Under the pieces are notes generated by a model, which did not search any database, had not been told where the DNA came from, and saw nothing but the letters and a program-made list of their open reading frames with translations. A stretch of DNA of 64,000 nucleotides. Origin: an uncultured Aquimarina sp. (GTDB lineage Bacteria; Bacteroidota; Bacteroidia; Flavobacteriales; Flavobacteriaceae). The position numbers were made by a program, and so were the translations under genes. Positions 35,523-44,387 of the stretch are shown in pieces. Positions within the stretch are counted from its first letter, which is position 1, and each line of letters begins with the position of its first letter. The stretch is taken from positions 620,001 through 684,000 of the forward strand of contig CANNBP010000001.1 in NCBI GenBank assembly GCA_947502885.1. The letters run 5' to 3'.

Positions 35523-37208
35523 ATGCAAACTATTGATTGGATCGTACTTACCTTTACCCTACTTTTTATTGTAACATATGGTGTATGGAAAACTAGAGGC
35601 AGTAAAAATGTTCAGGATTATATAAAAGGAGGTAGTGAGGCTAAGTGGTGGACTATTGGACTTTCTGTAATGGCAACCCAAGCAAGTGCAATAACTTTTC
35701 TATCAACTCCTGGGCAAGCATTTCATAGCGGTATGGGATTCGTACAATTTTATTTCGGTCTTCCGATAGCCATGGTTATTATTTGTATGGTATTTATCCC
35801 ATTATATCACAAATTAAAAGTATATACAGCATACGAATATTTAGAAAGTAGATTTGATTTAAAAACCAGAACATTAACAGCAATTCTTTTTCTCATTCAG
35901 AGAGGGCTTGGAGCTGGTATTACCATTTTTGCGCCTGCCATTATTCTATCGGCAGTATTAGGATGGGACTTAACAACTCTAAACATACTTATAGGAATTC
36001 TAGTGATTGTTTATACTGTTTCTGGTGGGACAAAAGCTGTTAATATTACACAAAAACATCAAATGGCAATCATTTTTACAGGAATGTTTATTGCCTTCTT
36101 TTTAATAATAAGTTATCTCCCAGAGAATATTACCTTTTCTAATGCCTTAGAAATTGCTGGTGCAAATGGAAAAATGGAAATACTCGATTTTTCATTTGAT
36201 TTGACTAATCGTTATACGTTCTGGACAGGTATTTTAGGAGGAACCTTCTTAATGCTTTCTTATTTTGGGACAGATCAAAGTCAGGTACAAAGGTACCTAT
36301 CAGGTAAATCGATTAAAGAAAGTCAATTAGGACTTATTTTTAATGGTTTATTAAAAGTTCCCATGCAATTTTTTATTCTTCTCGTTGGAGTCATGGTTTT
36401 TGTATTCTATCAATTCAACCCATCGCCGCTGCACTTTAACCCAAACTCTAAAATTGCAATTGAAAACTCTGAGTATGCTAGTGAATATTCAAATTTAGAA
36501 AAAGACCAATCTGATATTTATAGGCATAAACAAGAAGCTATTTCAACCTATTTTAATACTGAAGATGAATCAAAAAATAAAAGTGTTTTACAAAAACTTA
36601 ATATCGCTGATAAAAAAAACAGAGAAGCTGCTAAGGTATTAATAAAAAAAGCTAACCCAGATATAGAAACGAATGATAAAGATTATGTTTTTATCCATTT
36701 TATATTAAATAACCTACCTCGTGGATTAATTGGATTACTTCTGGCTGTAATATTATCTGCTGCAATGTCATCTACAGCTTCAGAGCTAAATGCTTTGGCA
36801 TCTACAACAGCAATAGACTTATATAAACGAAACGTAAAAGAAGAAAAAACTGAGAAACATTTTCTTGTAGCTTCCAAACTTTTCACCCTCTTATGGGGCC
36901 TTATAGCCATATTTGTTGCCTGTTTTGCTAACTTGTTTGATAATCTTATTCAATTGGTTAATATCATTGGATCTATCTTTTACGGCAATGTTCTTGGTAT
37001 ATTCTTATTGGCCTTTTTTATCAAATTTGTACATAGTAATGCTACATTTATTGCTGCTCTAATAACTCAAGTTATTGTTGTTTTAGGATGGTATTTTGAT
37101 TGGATGCCTTATTTATGGTTAAACTTATTTGGTTGTGTTTTAGTTATGGTTATTGCAATGTCAATACAACCAATTGTTGGTTCAAGAACCAATAGCTTAT
37201 CCGATTAA
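35523..37208 (+). CDS. Sodium:solute symporter (SSS family)
   Basis: Polytopic inner-membrane protein of 561 residues, SSS/SLC5 family. It starts MQTIDWIVLTFTLLFIVTYG and carries the TM1-TM2 region GSEAKWWTIGLSVMATQASAI, followed by YLESRFDLKTRTLTA and VYTVSGGTKAVNITQKHQM, with the Na-site-like AAMSSTASELNALAS near 415-430. It couples sodium entry to uptake of a sugar, amino acid or related solute. A charged loop of about 90 residues (around 305-395) interrupts the helices before TM9, as in many Bacteroidota members. It is likely co-transcribed with the deacetylase and the 36-residue peptide, so its solute may be the deacetylated product. Confidence 0.9.
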   Translation: MQTIDWIVLTFTLLFIVTYGVWKTRGSKNVQDYIKGGSEAKWWTIGLSVMATQASAITFLSTPGQAFHSGMGFVQFYFGLPIAMVIICMVFIPLYHKLKVYTAYEYLESRFDLKTRTLTAILFLIQRGLGAGITIFAPAIILSAVLGWDLTTLNILIGILVIVYTVSGGTKAVNITQKHQMAIIFTGMFIAFFLIISYLPENITFSNALEIAGANGKMEILDFSFDLTNRYTFWTGILGGTFLMLSYFGTDQSQVQRYLSGKSIKESQLGLIFNGLLKVPMQFFILLVGVMVFVFYQFNPSPLHFNPNSKIAIENSEYASEYSNLEKDQSDIYRHKQEAISTYFNTEDESKNKSVLQKLNIADKKNREAAKVLIKKANPDIETNDKDYVFIHFILNNLPRGLIGLLLAVILSAAMSSTASELNALASTTAIDLYKRNVKEEKTEKHFLVASKLFTLLWGLIAIFVACFANLFDNLIQLVNIIGSIFYGNVLGIFLLAFFIKFVHSNATFIAALITQVIVVLGWYFDWMPYLWLNLFGCVLVMVIAMSIQPIVGSRTNSLSD

Positions 37209-37336
37209 TAGCAAGATGTTTGACTGTAATTACCAGTAACTCATTAAAAACAATAAACAACTCACCTAACTAAACCCTTTTAAGAATATTAGGCATATGA
37301 TGCTACATACTGTTTTACACTTACTATTGTTTTTGG

Positions 37337-37371
37337 TTTGAATTTATTTTTATGTTGACTAAATATATTTG
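37337..37371 (+). promoter_or_regulatory. Candidate promoter before the signal-peptide relic
   Basis: TTTG (37337-37340), a 23-base spacer and a perfect TATATTTG (37364-37371) fit the flavobacterial consensus. It would direct a transcript with a leader of about 50 nt into the 41-codon frame at 37428. Confidence 0.45.
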
Positions 37372-37427
37372 TTAATCAATACATTTCTAATAATTTTAGA
37401 GTTACATATTGTCATTGATTAAAATAT

Positions 37428-37553
37428 ATGAAAACCTTACCCCTTTACAGTTTCGGATTGTTTTTCTTCTTATCATTTTTTGGCATTAGTCAGAATACTC
37501 ATTTTATTAACTTTAACAGAGATTATCTAGAATCGGAGTGTAGTATATACTAA
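37428..37553 (+). pseudogene. Signal-peptide stub of a lost secreted protein (41 codons)
   Basis: The frame MKTLPLYSFGLFFFLSFFGI is a complete Sec signal peptide, followed by SQNTHFINFN and an early TAA at 37551. The piece SQN after the hydrophobic core is a common flavobacterial cleavage region. No mature domain follows: the terminator at 37573 begins 20 bp later. The simplest reading is that the body of a secreted protein was deleted and the promoter, leader and signal peptide remain. A genuine tiny secreted peptide is a less likely alternative. Confidence 0.45.
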
Positions 37554-37572
37554 GGCTAAGTTATAAAAAGAC

Positions 37573-37613
37573 AAAACCAAATAAGGGAATTAAAAACTCC
37601 CCTATTTGGTTTT
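37573..37613. terminator. Bidirectional terminator
   Basis: AAAACCAAATAAGGGA (37573-37588) pairs with TCCCCTATTTGGTTTT (37598-37613) with one mismatch around a 9-base loop. T-runs follow on both strands. It separates the stub at 37428 from the sulfatase gene, which ends at 37639 on the other strand. Confidence 0.85.
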
Positions 37614-37638
37614 TGATTATTTAATGTATTGGTTACTT

Positions 37639-40600
37639 CTACATTTTTATTAATTGCTTAATAGTAGATTTATCTCCTGTATTTATCCTTACAAAATACT
37701 GTCCAACCGGCAAGTTAAGATCATTTATATTTATTTCACTTTCATTCTCATATGTTCTCAAAAACACCGCTTTTCCAATACTATTAAATATTCTAATTTC
37801 GGTTTTCTGATTACTTCCTCCTTCTAATCGGATATGTAATTTATTGATAAATGGGTTTGGAAATACTGATAAACTATTGTTTTTAATCTCTAAACTTGCT
37901 TGTTCCATACTAGTTTCATTGTTTGTTGTTAATAATTCTTTATCTGAAGCTGTACTACTACTACTAGATGCAATGCACCCATTAATAATAACATCATCTA
38001 TATATACCCAGTCTTGGTTTCCTGAAGCATCTGCTCTAAATCGAATATTCATTGTAGATGTAAAAGGGCCAACTATGGTAACTTGGTCGTTGTAACGTGT
38101 ATCATTTAAAAATTCATCATTTAAATTCCATTCTTCTACCGTTGTAAAACTTGATCCACCATCTGAGGATATTTGAAGCCAAAAATCTTCATTGCTATTA
38201 TCCATACTTCTACAGTAGTAAGAGAAATCAACTCTTAGTTCTTCATATGCACTAAGATCAAGAGTATTCGTTGTCATAACTGATGTAGAGGTATTATCCT
38301 GCAGTCTTACACAATAGCTACCAGAATTTGCATAGGCGGCATCATTAATATTTCTTCTGGCATCTACTCCTCCGTCAATCCAGATTCCTAATCCAGATTC
38401 AAAATCCTCAGAATTCACTACCGTATACGTACATTCTACAGGGGGATTTGGATCCTCTAAGCAAGCAACGGTTAACACTTGTGCTGCAGAAAGGGCAAAA
38501 TCATATATACAAACAGCATCCATTTTTCCGGTATAAAAACTATCCGAAGCATTACCAAAACTATCTTTAGTTTGTACTCCTCCAAGTCCTCCTGATCCTG
38601 TATGTGTAGGAACAGAAGAAGGTGCGGCGTTACTTGATGCCGCTACTAATCCATCTATGTAAAGTGTATGTGTTGTTGTACTACCATTATATACCAATGC
38701 GATATGATGCCAATCCCCATCATTAGGAAAAGCCGCACTTAATTGATTCGTAGGTGATGAGTTATTCTTAACCACAGTCTCTACATTAGTGCCATTTAAT
38801 CGTATTACAACTCCGTTCGTACCTCCTCCTTCTTCAAATAGATTCTGAATTCCGGATAAAGATGAAGGTTTTACCCACATACCAATACTTCTAGAAGTCA
38901 TAGCGGCTATTAAAAATGGACCTGGGTTCTGGCTATATTGAATTTTGGTTGCTCCATCAAAAACTGCTGATTGATCTCCTTCTTTAAAATCTACAGTATC
39001 ATAGGATAATGCCCCCACGGTTGATAAAGGGTTATTACTATTAGAAGAGGCATCATTAGCGCCTACAGCTGAGTCAAAATTCCAAAACGCACTATACGTA
39101 TCAGGAGCCACACATGATGGATCTACAGGAGGTTGTGTTATTTCTATAACAATCGGCAATGGCACTGTATTACCATTACTTCTGTATGTTGGTAACGGAG
39201 CAGATGTATCTACAAGATGAGCCAACAAGTCTGTACTCATATCATTTGCTATGGTTAGAGTAGCTGTATCTGGTGAACCTGCCAATAAGTTTGTTGTTTC
39301 ACCTATATCTGTTGCAAGATTATAAAGTTCGTAAGAAGCTGTCTCATAATAATGAATCAACTTATAATCTCCTTTTCTAATGACAGAAACTGGTCTTTGA
39401 TCACGTTGAGAGTTAGCAATATATCCTGGAAAATGCCAGAATAATGCATCTCTATTCAAATTTGGATTACTACCATTAAGCATAGACCATTGACTAACAC
39501 CATCAATCGGATAATTTGTAGGTAGGGTCCCTCCTGCCATATCGATTACTGTTGGGTATAAATCAAAGGCTACAATCGGAGTATTGTTAATGGTCCCCAT
39601 GTTTGCTAACAACCCTTGTGACCATGCAAATGTTATTGATCTTATCCCACCTTCGGCATATTCTCCTTTCATACCCTTTAGTGGTACATTGTCTTCAGGT
39701 CCATTTGCTCCTCCATTATCAGATATAAAGTATACCAGTGTATTTGCAGACAACATATTACCAGGATTACGTGGATCTGGAGTCGTTTTTAAATAATCAA
39801 CAATACGATTTATGGTTTGATCCATTCCTTCAAGAATAGCCGCCTGAGCAACATTATCATGTCCTATTTGACTTGGGTTACTATTATTTTTTGCTACATA
39901 CTTAGCATATAGATCTGGTCTTGCATTATTTTGCCCCCATGGGCCATGAATCGCATAATTACTAAAATGCATAAAAAACGGAGAATTATTATTGGTATTC
40001 ATAAAATCAATTGCCGCATCCCCTAAAGCATCAGTCACATGCTTTGCAGTTCCTGTTAAAGAGTTATCACCAGCTAATGCCAAAGATTCTGCTGATGTGT
40101 ATGGATCTGCGTATACATCCAATTCTGGCCCTATTCTGGCATGAAATTCCCAATTACCTCCATTACTGGCGGCAAAATAAGAACCTGGTGCACCATCAGA
40201 GTCTCCTCCATAATTAAAATCAAACCCTTGATCTGTTGGACCATTATTTTGACTTCCACCAGAGTGGTACTTACCAAAATGAGCAGTTGTATACCCTGCA
40301 GTCTTGATGGTTTCTGCTATAGTAATAGCACTTGCTGGAATTTCATCTTCTCCGTTTGATAACCCTTGACTGGGTCCTACCAAAAGTGATGAACTACTTC
40401 CTCTATTTAAGCTATTTACCGCAAATACATTATTATCAGGTCTCGAAGCCCATTGACCGCTTAAAATTGCTGCCCGTGTAGGTGCACAATTTGCTCCGTT
40501 AACATAGGCATTAGGAAAAGCAATACCCTCACTAGCTAAAGTTGCTATTGTTGGAGTTTCATAAAAATCACTAGGATTGTTCATTGTGATCTCATTAGAA

Positions 40601-40722
40601 CTTGTTTGAGACCATCCCATATCATCTGCTATTATGATAACGATATTGGGAGATTGCGAATACATAAAACTACTAATACCAAAAGCAAAGAGTAGTGTTA
40701 AAAATTTAGTCACTGTTTTCAT
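37639..40722 (-). CDS. Secreted sulfatase with LamG domain and T9SS sorting signal
   Basis: Type I sulfatase of 1027 residues from the Met at 40722, which begins a normal signal peptide (MKTVTKFLTLLFAFGISSF...YSQ); an upstream ATG at 40752 would add ten residues. The catalytic CAPTR motif (Cys79, to be formylglycine) sits in NGANCAPTRAAILSGQ, and the metal Asp pair in IIADDMGW. The catalytic domain reaches about residue 500. A LamG/concanavalin-like domain (about 545-755) and a MAM-like jelly roll (about 765-925) follow, then a T9SS type A domain (SVFPNPFINKL...) at the end. It is exported through the outer membrane and probably desulfates a polysaccharide. The formylglycine-generating enzyme is not in the window. 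Confidence 0.9.
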   Translation of the reverse strand: MKTVTKFLTLLFAFGISSFMYSQSPNIVIIIADDMGWSQTSSNEITMNNPSDFYETPTIATLASEGIAFPNAYVNGANCAPTRAAILSGQWASRPDNNVFAVNSLNRGSSSSLLVGPSQGLSNGEDEIPASAITIAETIKTAGYTTAHFGKYHSGGSQNNGPTDQGFDFNYGGDSDGAPGSYFAASNGGNWEFHARIGPELDVYADPYTSAESLALAGDNSLTGTAKHVTDALGDAAIDFMNTNNNSPFFMHFSNYAIHGPWGQNNARPDLYAKYVAKNNSNPSQIGHDNVAQAAILEGMDQTINRIVDYLKTTPDPRNPGNMLSANTLVYFISDNGGANGPEDNVPLKGMKGEYAEGGIRSITFAWSQGLLANMGTINNTPIVAFDLYPTVIDMAGGTLPTNYPIDGVSQWSMLNGSNPNLNRDALFWHFPGYIANSQRDQRPVSVIRKGDYKLIHYYETASYELYNLATDIGETTNLLAGSPDTATLTIANDMSTDLLAHLVDTSAPLPTYRSNGNTVPLPIVIEITQPPVDPSCVAPDTYSAFWNFDSAVGANDASSNSNNPLSTVGALSYDTVDFKEGDQSAVFDGATKIQYSQNPGPFLIAAMTSRSIGMWVKPSSLSGIQNLFEEGGGTNGVVIRLNGTNVETVVKNNSSPTNQLSAAFPNDGDWHHIALVYNGSTTTHTLYIDGLVAASSNAAPSSVPTHTGSGGLGGVQTKDSFGNASDSFYTGKMDAVCIYDFALSAAQVLTVACLEDPNPPVECTYTVVNSEDFESGLGIWIDGGVDARRNINDAAYANSGSYCVRLQDNTSTSVMTTNTLDLSAYEELRVDFSYYCRSMDNSNEDFWLQISSDGGSSFTTVEEWNLNDEFLNDTRYNDQVTIVGPFTSTMNIRFRADASGNQDWVYIDDVIINGCIASSSSSTASDKELLTTNNETSMEQASLEIKNNSLSVFPNPFINKLHIRLEGGSNQKTEIRIFNSIGKAVFLRTYENESEININDLNLPVGQYFVRINTGDKSTIKQLIKM

Positions 40723-41319
40723 AGCACTTAGTTTATAATTAATATTTGACAAATAGGTTTCTAGTTACTGTAATTGGGCTTTTTTTAAAACAAAGTCCTA
40801 TCTCGACTCTGCTATATTCATAATCCATACTACACGATCAACATGTTTATACATTTTAATAATGAGTGTTTACAGTATCGAACCTATTTTATTAATTACA
40901 ACAAAAGGCTCATAAAAGATGTGAAATCAAACAATTGAATAATACAATTATCAATACAGACAATTATTTAAAAATTGTTATAAATATTTAGAGGAAAAAA
41001 CCTATTAGCGAGGTAAATCTAATGATGAATAATACTTTTTTCCCTTACAACAGTTTACTTATTCAAAATAAAAAATTATGTTTTTTTTAACATTATAAAT
41101 GTAGTCATAAAAACATGATTATCAATACCTAAAAAACTCAAAATAAGTACGTTAAAACCTCATCGTTGATTTACAGACACATACAACCCTTTTAATTTAT
41201 CCATAACAACAAGTGCTGATTGTACTTAAAACATATTACAACGGATAAAAAAGAAGCTTTACCCTAACTTTGTTAATCTGGCTCTAAATCCTTATTTTAG
41301 AACACTTAAAGATTTGCAA
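40723..41319. other. Intergenic region, divergent, about 570 bp
   Basis: Very A+T-rich DNA between the divergent sulfatase and the gene at 41320. I found no coding frame of note. The only convincing signal is a -7 element near the right end (41265-41272). The sulfatase promoter must lie at the left end, but no consensus match was seen there. Confidence 0.5.
41265..41272 (+). promoter_or_regulatory. -7 promoter element (TAACTTTG)
   Basis: TAACTTTG is an exact TAnnTTTG match 47 bp before the ATG at 41320. No TTG box is seen at the proper distance upstream. Confidence 0.45.
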
Positions 41320-42024
41320 ATGAAACTTCCAAGAACCAATATAGAACATAAGTTATGTGCTTTAAGAAATAAGGAGTTTGACATGTCTACATGGAAAAAT
41401 CAGGTATATCGTATTCTTTATGATACTAATCACTTTAAAGTCAATAGTCCTAACCCGAATCTTTCTAAAAACTCTTTTGATTTTGATCAATTAGAAACTC
41501 AAAAAATATATCATATCGATCATATCAAAAAAATTTGTGTTGATTATAGGTTACGTTTTTTGGACTTAAAATATTTTAAAAGTAAACTTCCAACATCAGC
41601 TAAAACTGCAATCAATGTCTTAGAACAAAAGCATGATACAAAGGTAGCAGATCTAAAAATCGTAGCCCCATCAAAATTGTTCAAATTAGAGAACTTAGAT
41701 GACCCTTTACTATTTGCTCCAATGGGAAATAACTATTTTTATTTGATTCATAAATGGGGTAATGATCTACATCCTTTAAGAAAAATAGCTATGTGGTTTT
41801 TTAAAAGTTTTGAAAATTTGCTTTTTCTTACCTTTTTAGTGAGTCTTTTACTTACTTTTATGGTTCCTGATGGTTTATTGAGTAAACATAATGACACTAC
41901 CACGTTTATGGTGACTTTCTTCTTTATGTTTAAATCTGTAGCAGCAATAGTTCTATTTTATGGTGTTGCACTTGGTAAGAACTTTAATACTGCCATTTGG
42001 AACAGTAAGTATATTAATGTATAA
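41320..42024 (+). CDS. Hypothetical protein with C-terminal membrane spans
   Basis: Protein of 234 residues starting at the ATG 41320 (MKLPRTNIEHKLCALRNKEF); a TTG two codons earlier is in frame but weaker. The N-terminal 130 residues are soluble and charged. From about 165 on there are two hydrophobic segments (FENLLFLTFLVSLLLTFMVP and TFMVTFFFMFKSVAAIVLFY), so the soluble part is tethered to the inner membrane, with a short C-terminal tail. No known domain is recognised. It is 12 bp upstream of a DUF2007-like gene, with which it probably shares a transcript. Confidence 0.7.
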   Translation: MKLPRTNIEHKLCALRNKEFDMSTWKNQVYRILYDTNHFKVNSPNPNLSKNSFDFDQLETQKIYHIDHIKKICVDYRLRFLDLKYFKSKLPTSAKTAINVLEQKHDTKVADLKIVAPSKLFKLENLDDPLLFAPMGNNYFYLIHKWGNDLHPLRKIAMWFFKSFENLLFLTFLVSLLLTFMVPDGLLSKHNDTTTFMVTFFFMFKSVAAIVLFYGVALGKNFNTAIWNSKYINV

Positions 42025-42036
42025 CAAAATTAAAGT

Positions 42037-42261
42037 ATGTTTCACGAAAGCGAATATGAACGTATTTATACCGGTAGCTTGGTAATTGTTCAATTTTTAC
42101 AAACATTATTACAAGAAAACGAAATTGGTTCTATTACCAGAGATGATATGAAATCTGGTATGATGGCAGGTTTTGGTGGTGGTATACCAGATCACATTCA
42201 GCTTTTTGTAAAAAAAGTAGATGTAGAAGAAGCATTGCCCATTATAAAAAATAACTTGTAG
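42037..42261 (+). CDS. DUF2007-like small protein
   Basis: Protein of 74 residues resembling the DUF2007 (putative signal-transducing) family: an early YTGSLVIVQFLQTLLQENEI block, a glycine-rich loop MMAGFGGGIPDHIQLFV and the end VEEALPIIKNNL, a small alpha-beta ferredoxin-like fold. Proteins of this kind are found in many Bacteroidota without a defined role. It lies between two membrane-protein genes, 12 bp and 6 bp away. Confidence 0.75.
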   Translation: MFHESEYERIYTGSLVIVQFLQTLLQENEIGSITRDDMKSGMMAGFGGGIPDHIQLFVKKVDVEEALPIIKNNL

Positions 42262-42267
42262 TAATCT

Positions 42268-42468
42268 ATGGAAAAAGAGAAACGACCTACTAGAAAAAAT
42301 TGGGACTTAATGATTGGTATTGCTTTAGTTTTATTCGGAAGTCTACGCCTATACAATCGTCTACAAACTCAAGCCGAATGGAATTTTAGAGCAATTCTAA
42401 CATTAACCTTTATATTATATGGCGGGTTTTTGATTTATAGACATTTTCAGAGTACTAAAAAGGATTAG
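42268..42468 (+). CDS. Small membrane protein, two spans, 66 aa
   Basis: Protein of 66 residues with a charged start (MEKEKRPTRKNWD), a first hydrophobic segment (LMIGIALVLFGSLRLY), a polar connector and a second (AILTLTFILYGGFLIYRHF). No known family. It is the last gene of the 41320-42468 set, 6 bp after the DUF2007-like gene, and its stop overlaps the end of the convergent relic at 42465. Confidence 0.65.
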   Translation: MEKEKRPTRKNWDLMIGIALVLFGSLRLYNRLQTQAEWNFRAILTLTFILYGGFLIYRHFQSTKKD

Positions 42469-43390
42469 TTTGGGGTATGCGTAATGTTTTTTTCAAATAA
42501 CCTAAACCCTGCAAATACACCATATCCTCCTTCTCCTTCTATATTATTAGGCGGAATGATTGGTTGAAAGAAAGGGTTTCCTTTTTGATATTCATTTAAA
42601 AACACTGATTTTAATGTTGTAAAAATATTCTCATCCACATTAACTACTTTTACTGTTATTTCTAAGCTTTCATTAATGTTTGCAATAGTTCCACTTGAAA
42701 TACTTAGGCCATCTCTATTCACATCAGAGACAAACCTACCTGTATCAAAATCAGCTATTAATGAGTTTTCACTAGTAGTACCTATAATATCATTCATCTT
42801 TTAATAGTATCCCTCAAAAGTTAGCTCATACTTTCTTTTACCAAAATCTCTAGATATTCCTGACGCTATTTGTTCTGATAATTGGGGCTTTAATTTTTCT
42901 GTTGAATATATCCATAGGTCTGTAGATAACTCTAAACCACTATTTGATAGTCTATGTATAAATTGATTCATTTTTGAATACAAACCTTTAAGCGTAAGCG
43001 AAGGGTATATTTTATATGCCAAAGCCATTCTTATTTCTGGTTTTAGATATTGTTTGGATTTATGTTGAAAATGACTTAACCTCACTCCTGGATACAGGCT
43101 AATTTTATGACTAACTTTCCAATTATCTTTCGCATAAATACCGTTCTCATTTGCTTTCTTTTAATCGTATTGGTTTTTAATTTAAGCCATTGCTCATCGA
43201 CATTAATTTTAGAGAAATCACTTACTTCTTCAGAATTATCCCAAATACTCTTTACATCTTCAAAATACTGTTTATTAGATGGGGATTGAGTAATCCAACC
43301 CTCTACATATTTGTGTTCATCATCTTCGACATCATCTTGTAGAAAACGTGTTAATAGTTGAAGTATATGATCTTCTTGTTCGATATTCAT
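42465..43390 (-). pseudogene. Collapsed FecR'-TonB receptor'-DUF4249' relic
   Basis: Three gene pieces are joined in the order of the neighbouring locus. First, from an ATG at 43390 (MNIEQEDHILQLL), about 80 codons of an anti-sigma FecR N-terminus. It then runs, in a different frame from about 43145, into an internal receptor segment (NGIYAKDNWKVSHK, then MNQFIHRLSNSG and STEKLKPQLSEQ), matching the part of 44388-46730 that reads MNQYIHLLSNSG. An in-frame TAA at 42801 replaces the paralogue's Lys codon in GYYKKM. The frame then resumes (KMNDII) and passes directly into the C-terminal part of DUF4249 (GEGGYGVFAGF; paralogue GENGYGVFAGF). Two large deletions and a stop explain the structure. 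No functional product is expected. Confidence 0.85.
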
Positions 43391-43486
43391 TGTTAAAATT
43401 AAAACCTGATCCAAAATAATAAATTATTAAGGCATAAATTTTTAAACCACACTATAGTAAATAATAAAAACCAGTATTCTAGCTCA

Positions 43487-44341
43487 TTAAAAAGTAACTT
43501 CTATTTCTGTTAATTGAAATCCTGCAAATACGCCATACCCATTTTCACCGTCTATATTAGTAGGTGCAATAACGGCTTCGGCAAATGGATCCCCATCATT
43601 AAATTCGTTTAAAAATGTAGCTCTTAAAGCTTCATATAGTATTTTTTCTGTGTTAGTTACTTTGATTTTTAATTTGGGGTTGGGAGCAGCATCATTCGAA
43701 AGAATAAAAACACCATCAGCAGTAATTACCGAGTTCTCTCTACCTACATCTGTGGCAAATTGCTCAAATTCAAAATCTACAATCTCAGTTAGTTCACTTG
43801 AAGTATCACCAAAGGATTGAATAACCGAAGCACCGACTATATAAAAATTAGTTTGGTTTTTAATATCATCCAAGGTTATTTTCAAAGAACGATTTCCATC
43901 ATTCTCACCTTCCTTTATTCTCACTGCATGTTCAATTTTTTCTACAAGTGATGTTGGTATGCTACAAGATGATTTGTATTCTTTACCGTTTACCAACGCT
44001 TTTAGAAAGTATTTTTTACCAGGTATAATCTGCATTGCGCTAGCAGGTACTTCATAGCTTAACGAATTACTTGAATACGTAAGCTCTACCTCTTGTTCTT
44101 CTTCATTGGATATCACTACTGTTGCATCTTTTATAACCAAATCATTTAGATTAGCTGTACTTATTCTTGATTTTGATTTTGATATCTGTACTTTAAGGTC
44201 TGATGCTTGTGGTGATAAATACCCATTAATAACTACTAACTCTTCTTTTTTTAGTAAATCATTTGCTCCCACGGTTGTTTCACAACTAATCAAAAAAATA
44301 CTAGATAGTAATAGTATAATTATGTTTTGATAATATTTCAT
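43487..44341 (-). CDS. DUF4249 outer-membrane lipoprotein
   Basis: Protein of 284 residues with a lipoprotein signal peptide (IIILLLSSIFLISCETTVGA; lipobox LISC, Cys19 or so). It is a DUF4249 family member, mostly beta structure, starting VVINGYLSPQ with the later GENGYGVFAGFQLTEIEV end. DUF4249 proteins are encoded next to a subset of TonB-dependent receptors in Bacteroidota and are presumed surface or periplasmic partners of the receptor; the ligand is unknown. The gene starts 46 bp after the receptor stop at 44388. Its C-terminal third is duplicated in the relic at 42465. Confidence 0.85.
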   Translation of the reverse strand: MKYYQNIIILLLSSIFLISCETTVGANDLLKKEELVVINGYLSPQASDLKVQISKSKSRISTANLNDLVIKDATVVISNEEEQEVELTYSSNSLSYEVPASAMQIIPGKKYFLKALVNGKEYKSSCSIPTSLVEKIEHAVRIKEGENDGNRSLKITLDDIKNQTNFYIVGASVIQSFGDTSSELTEIVDFEFEQFATDVGRENSVITADGVFILSNDAAPNPKLKIKVTNTEKILYEALRATFLNEFNDGDPFAEAVIAPTNIDGENGYGVFAGFQLTEIEVTF

Positions 44342-44387
44342 CGGTATATGTTTATATTTTTAAATTTGAGTTTTTACATTCTATGTT

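Noticed and set aside
42801..43085. A separate 94-residue gene
   Set aside because: Its text is an internal piece of a TonB-dependent receptor barrel with no signal peptide, plug or terminal strand; it is part of the relic at 42465-43390.
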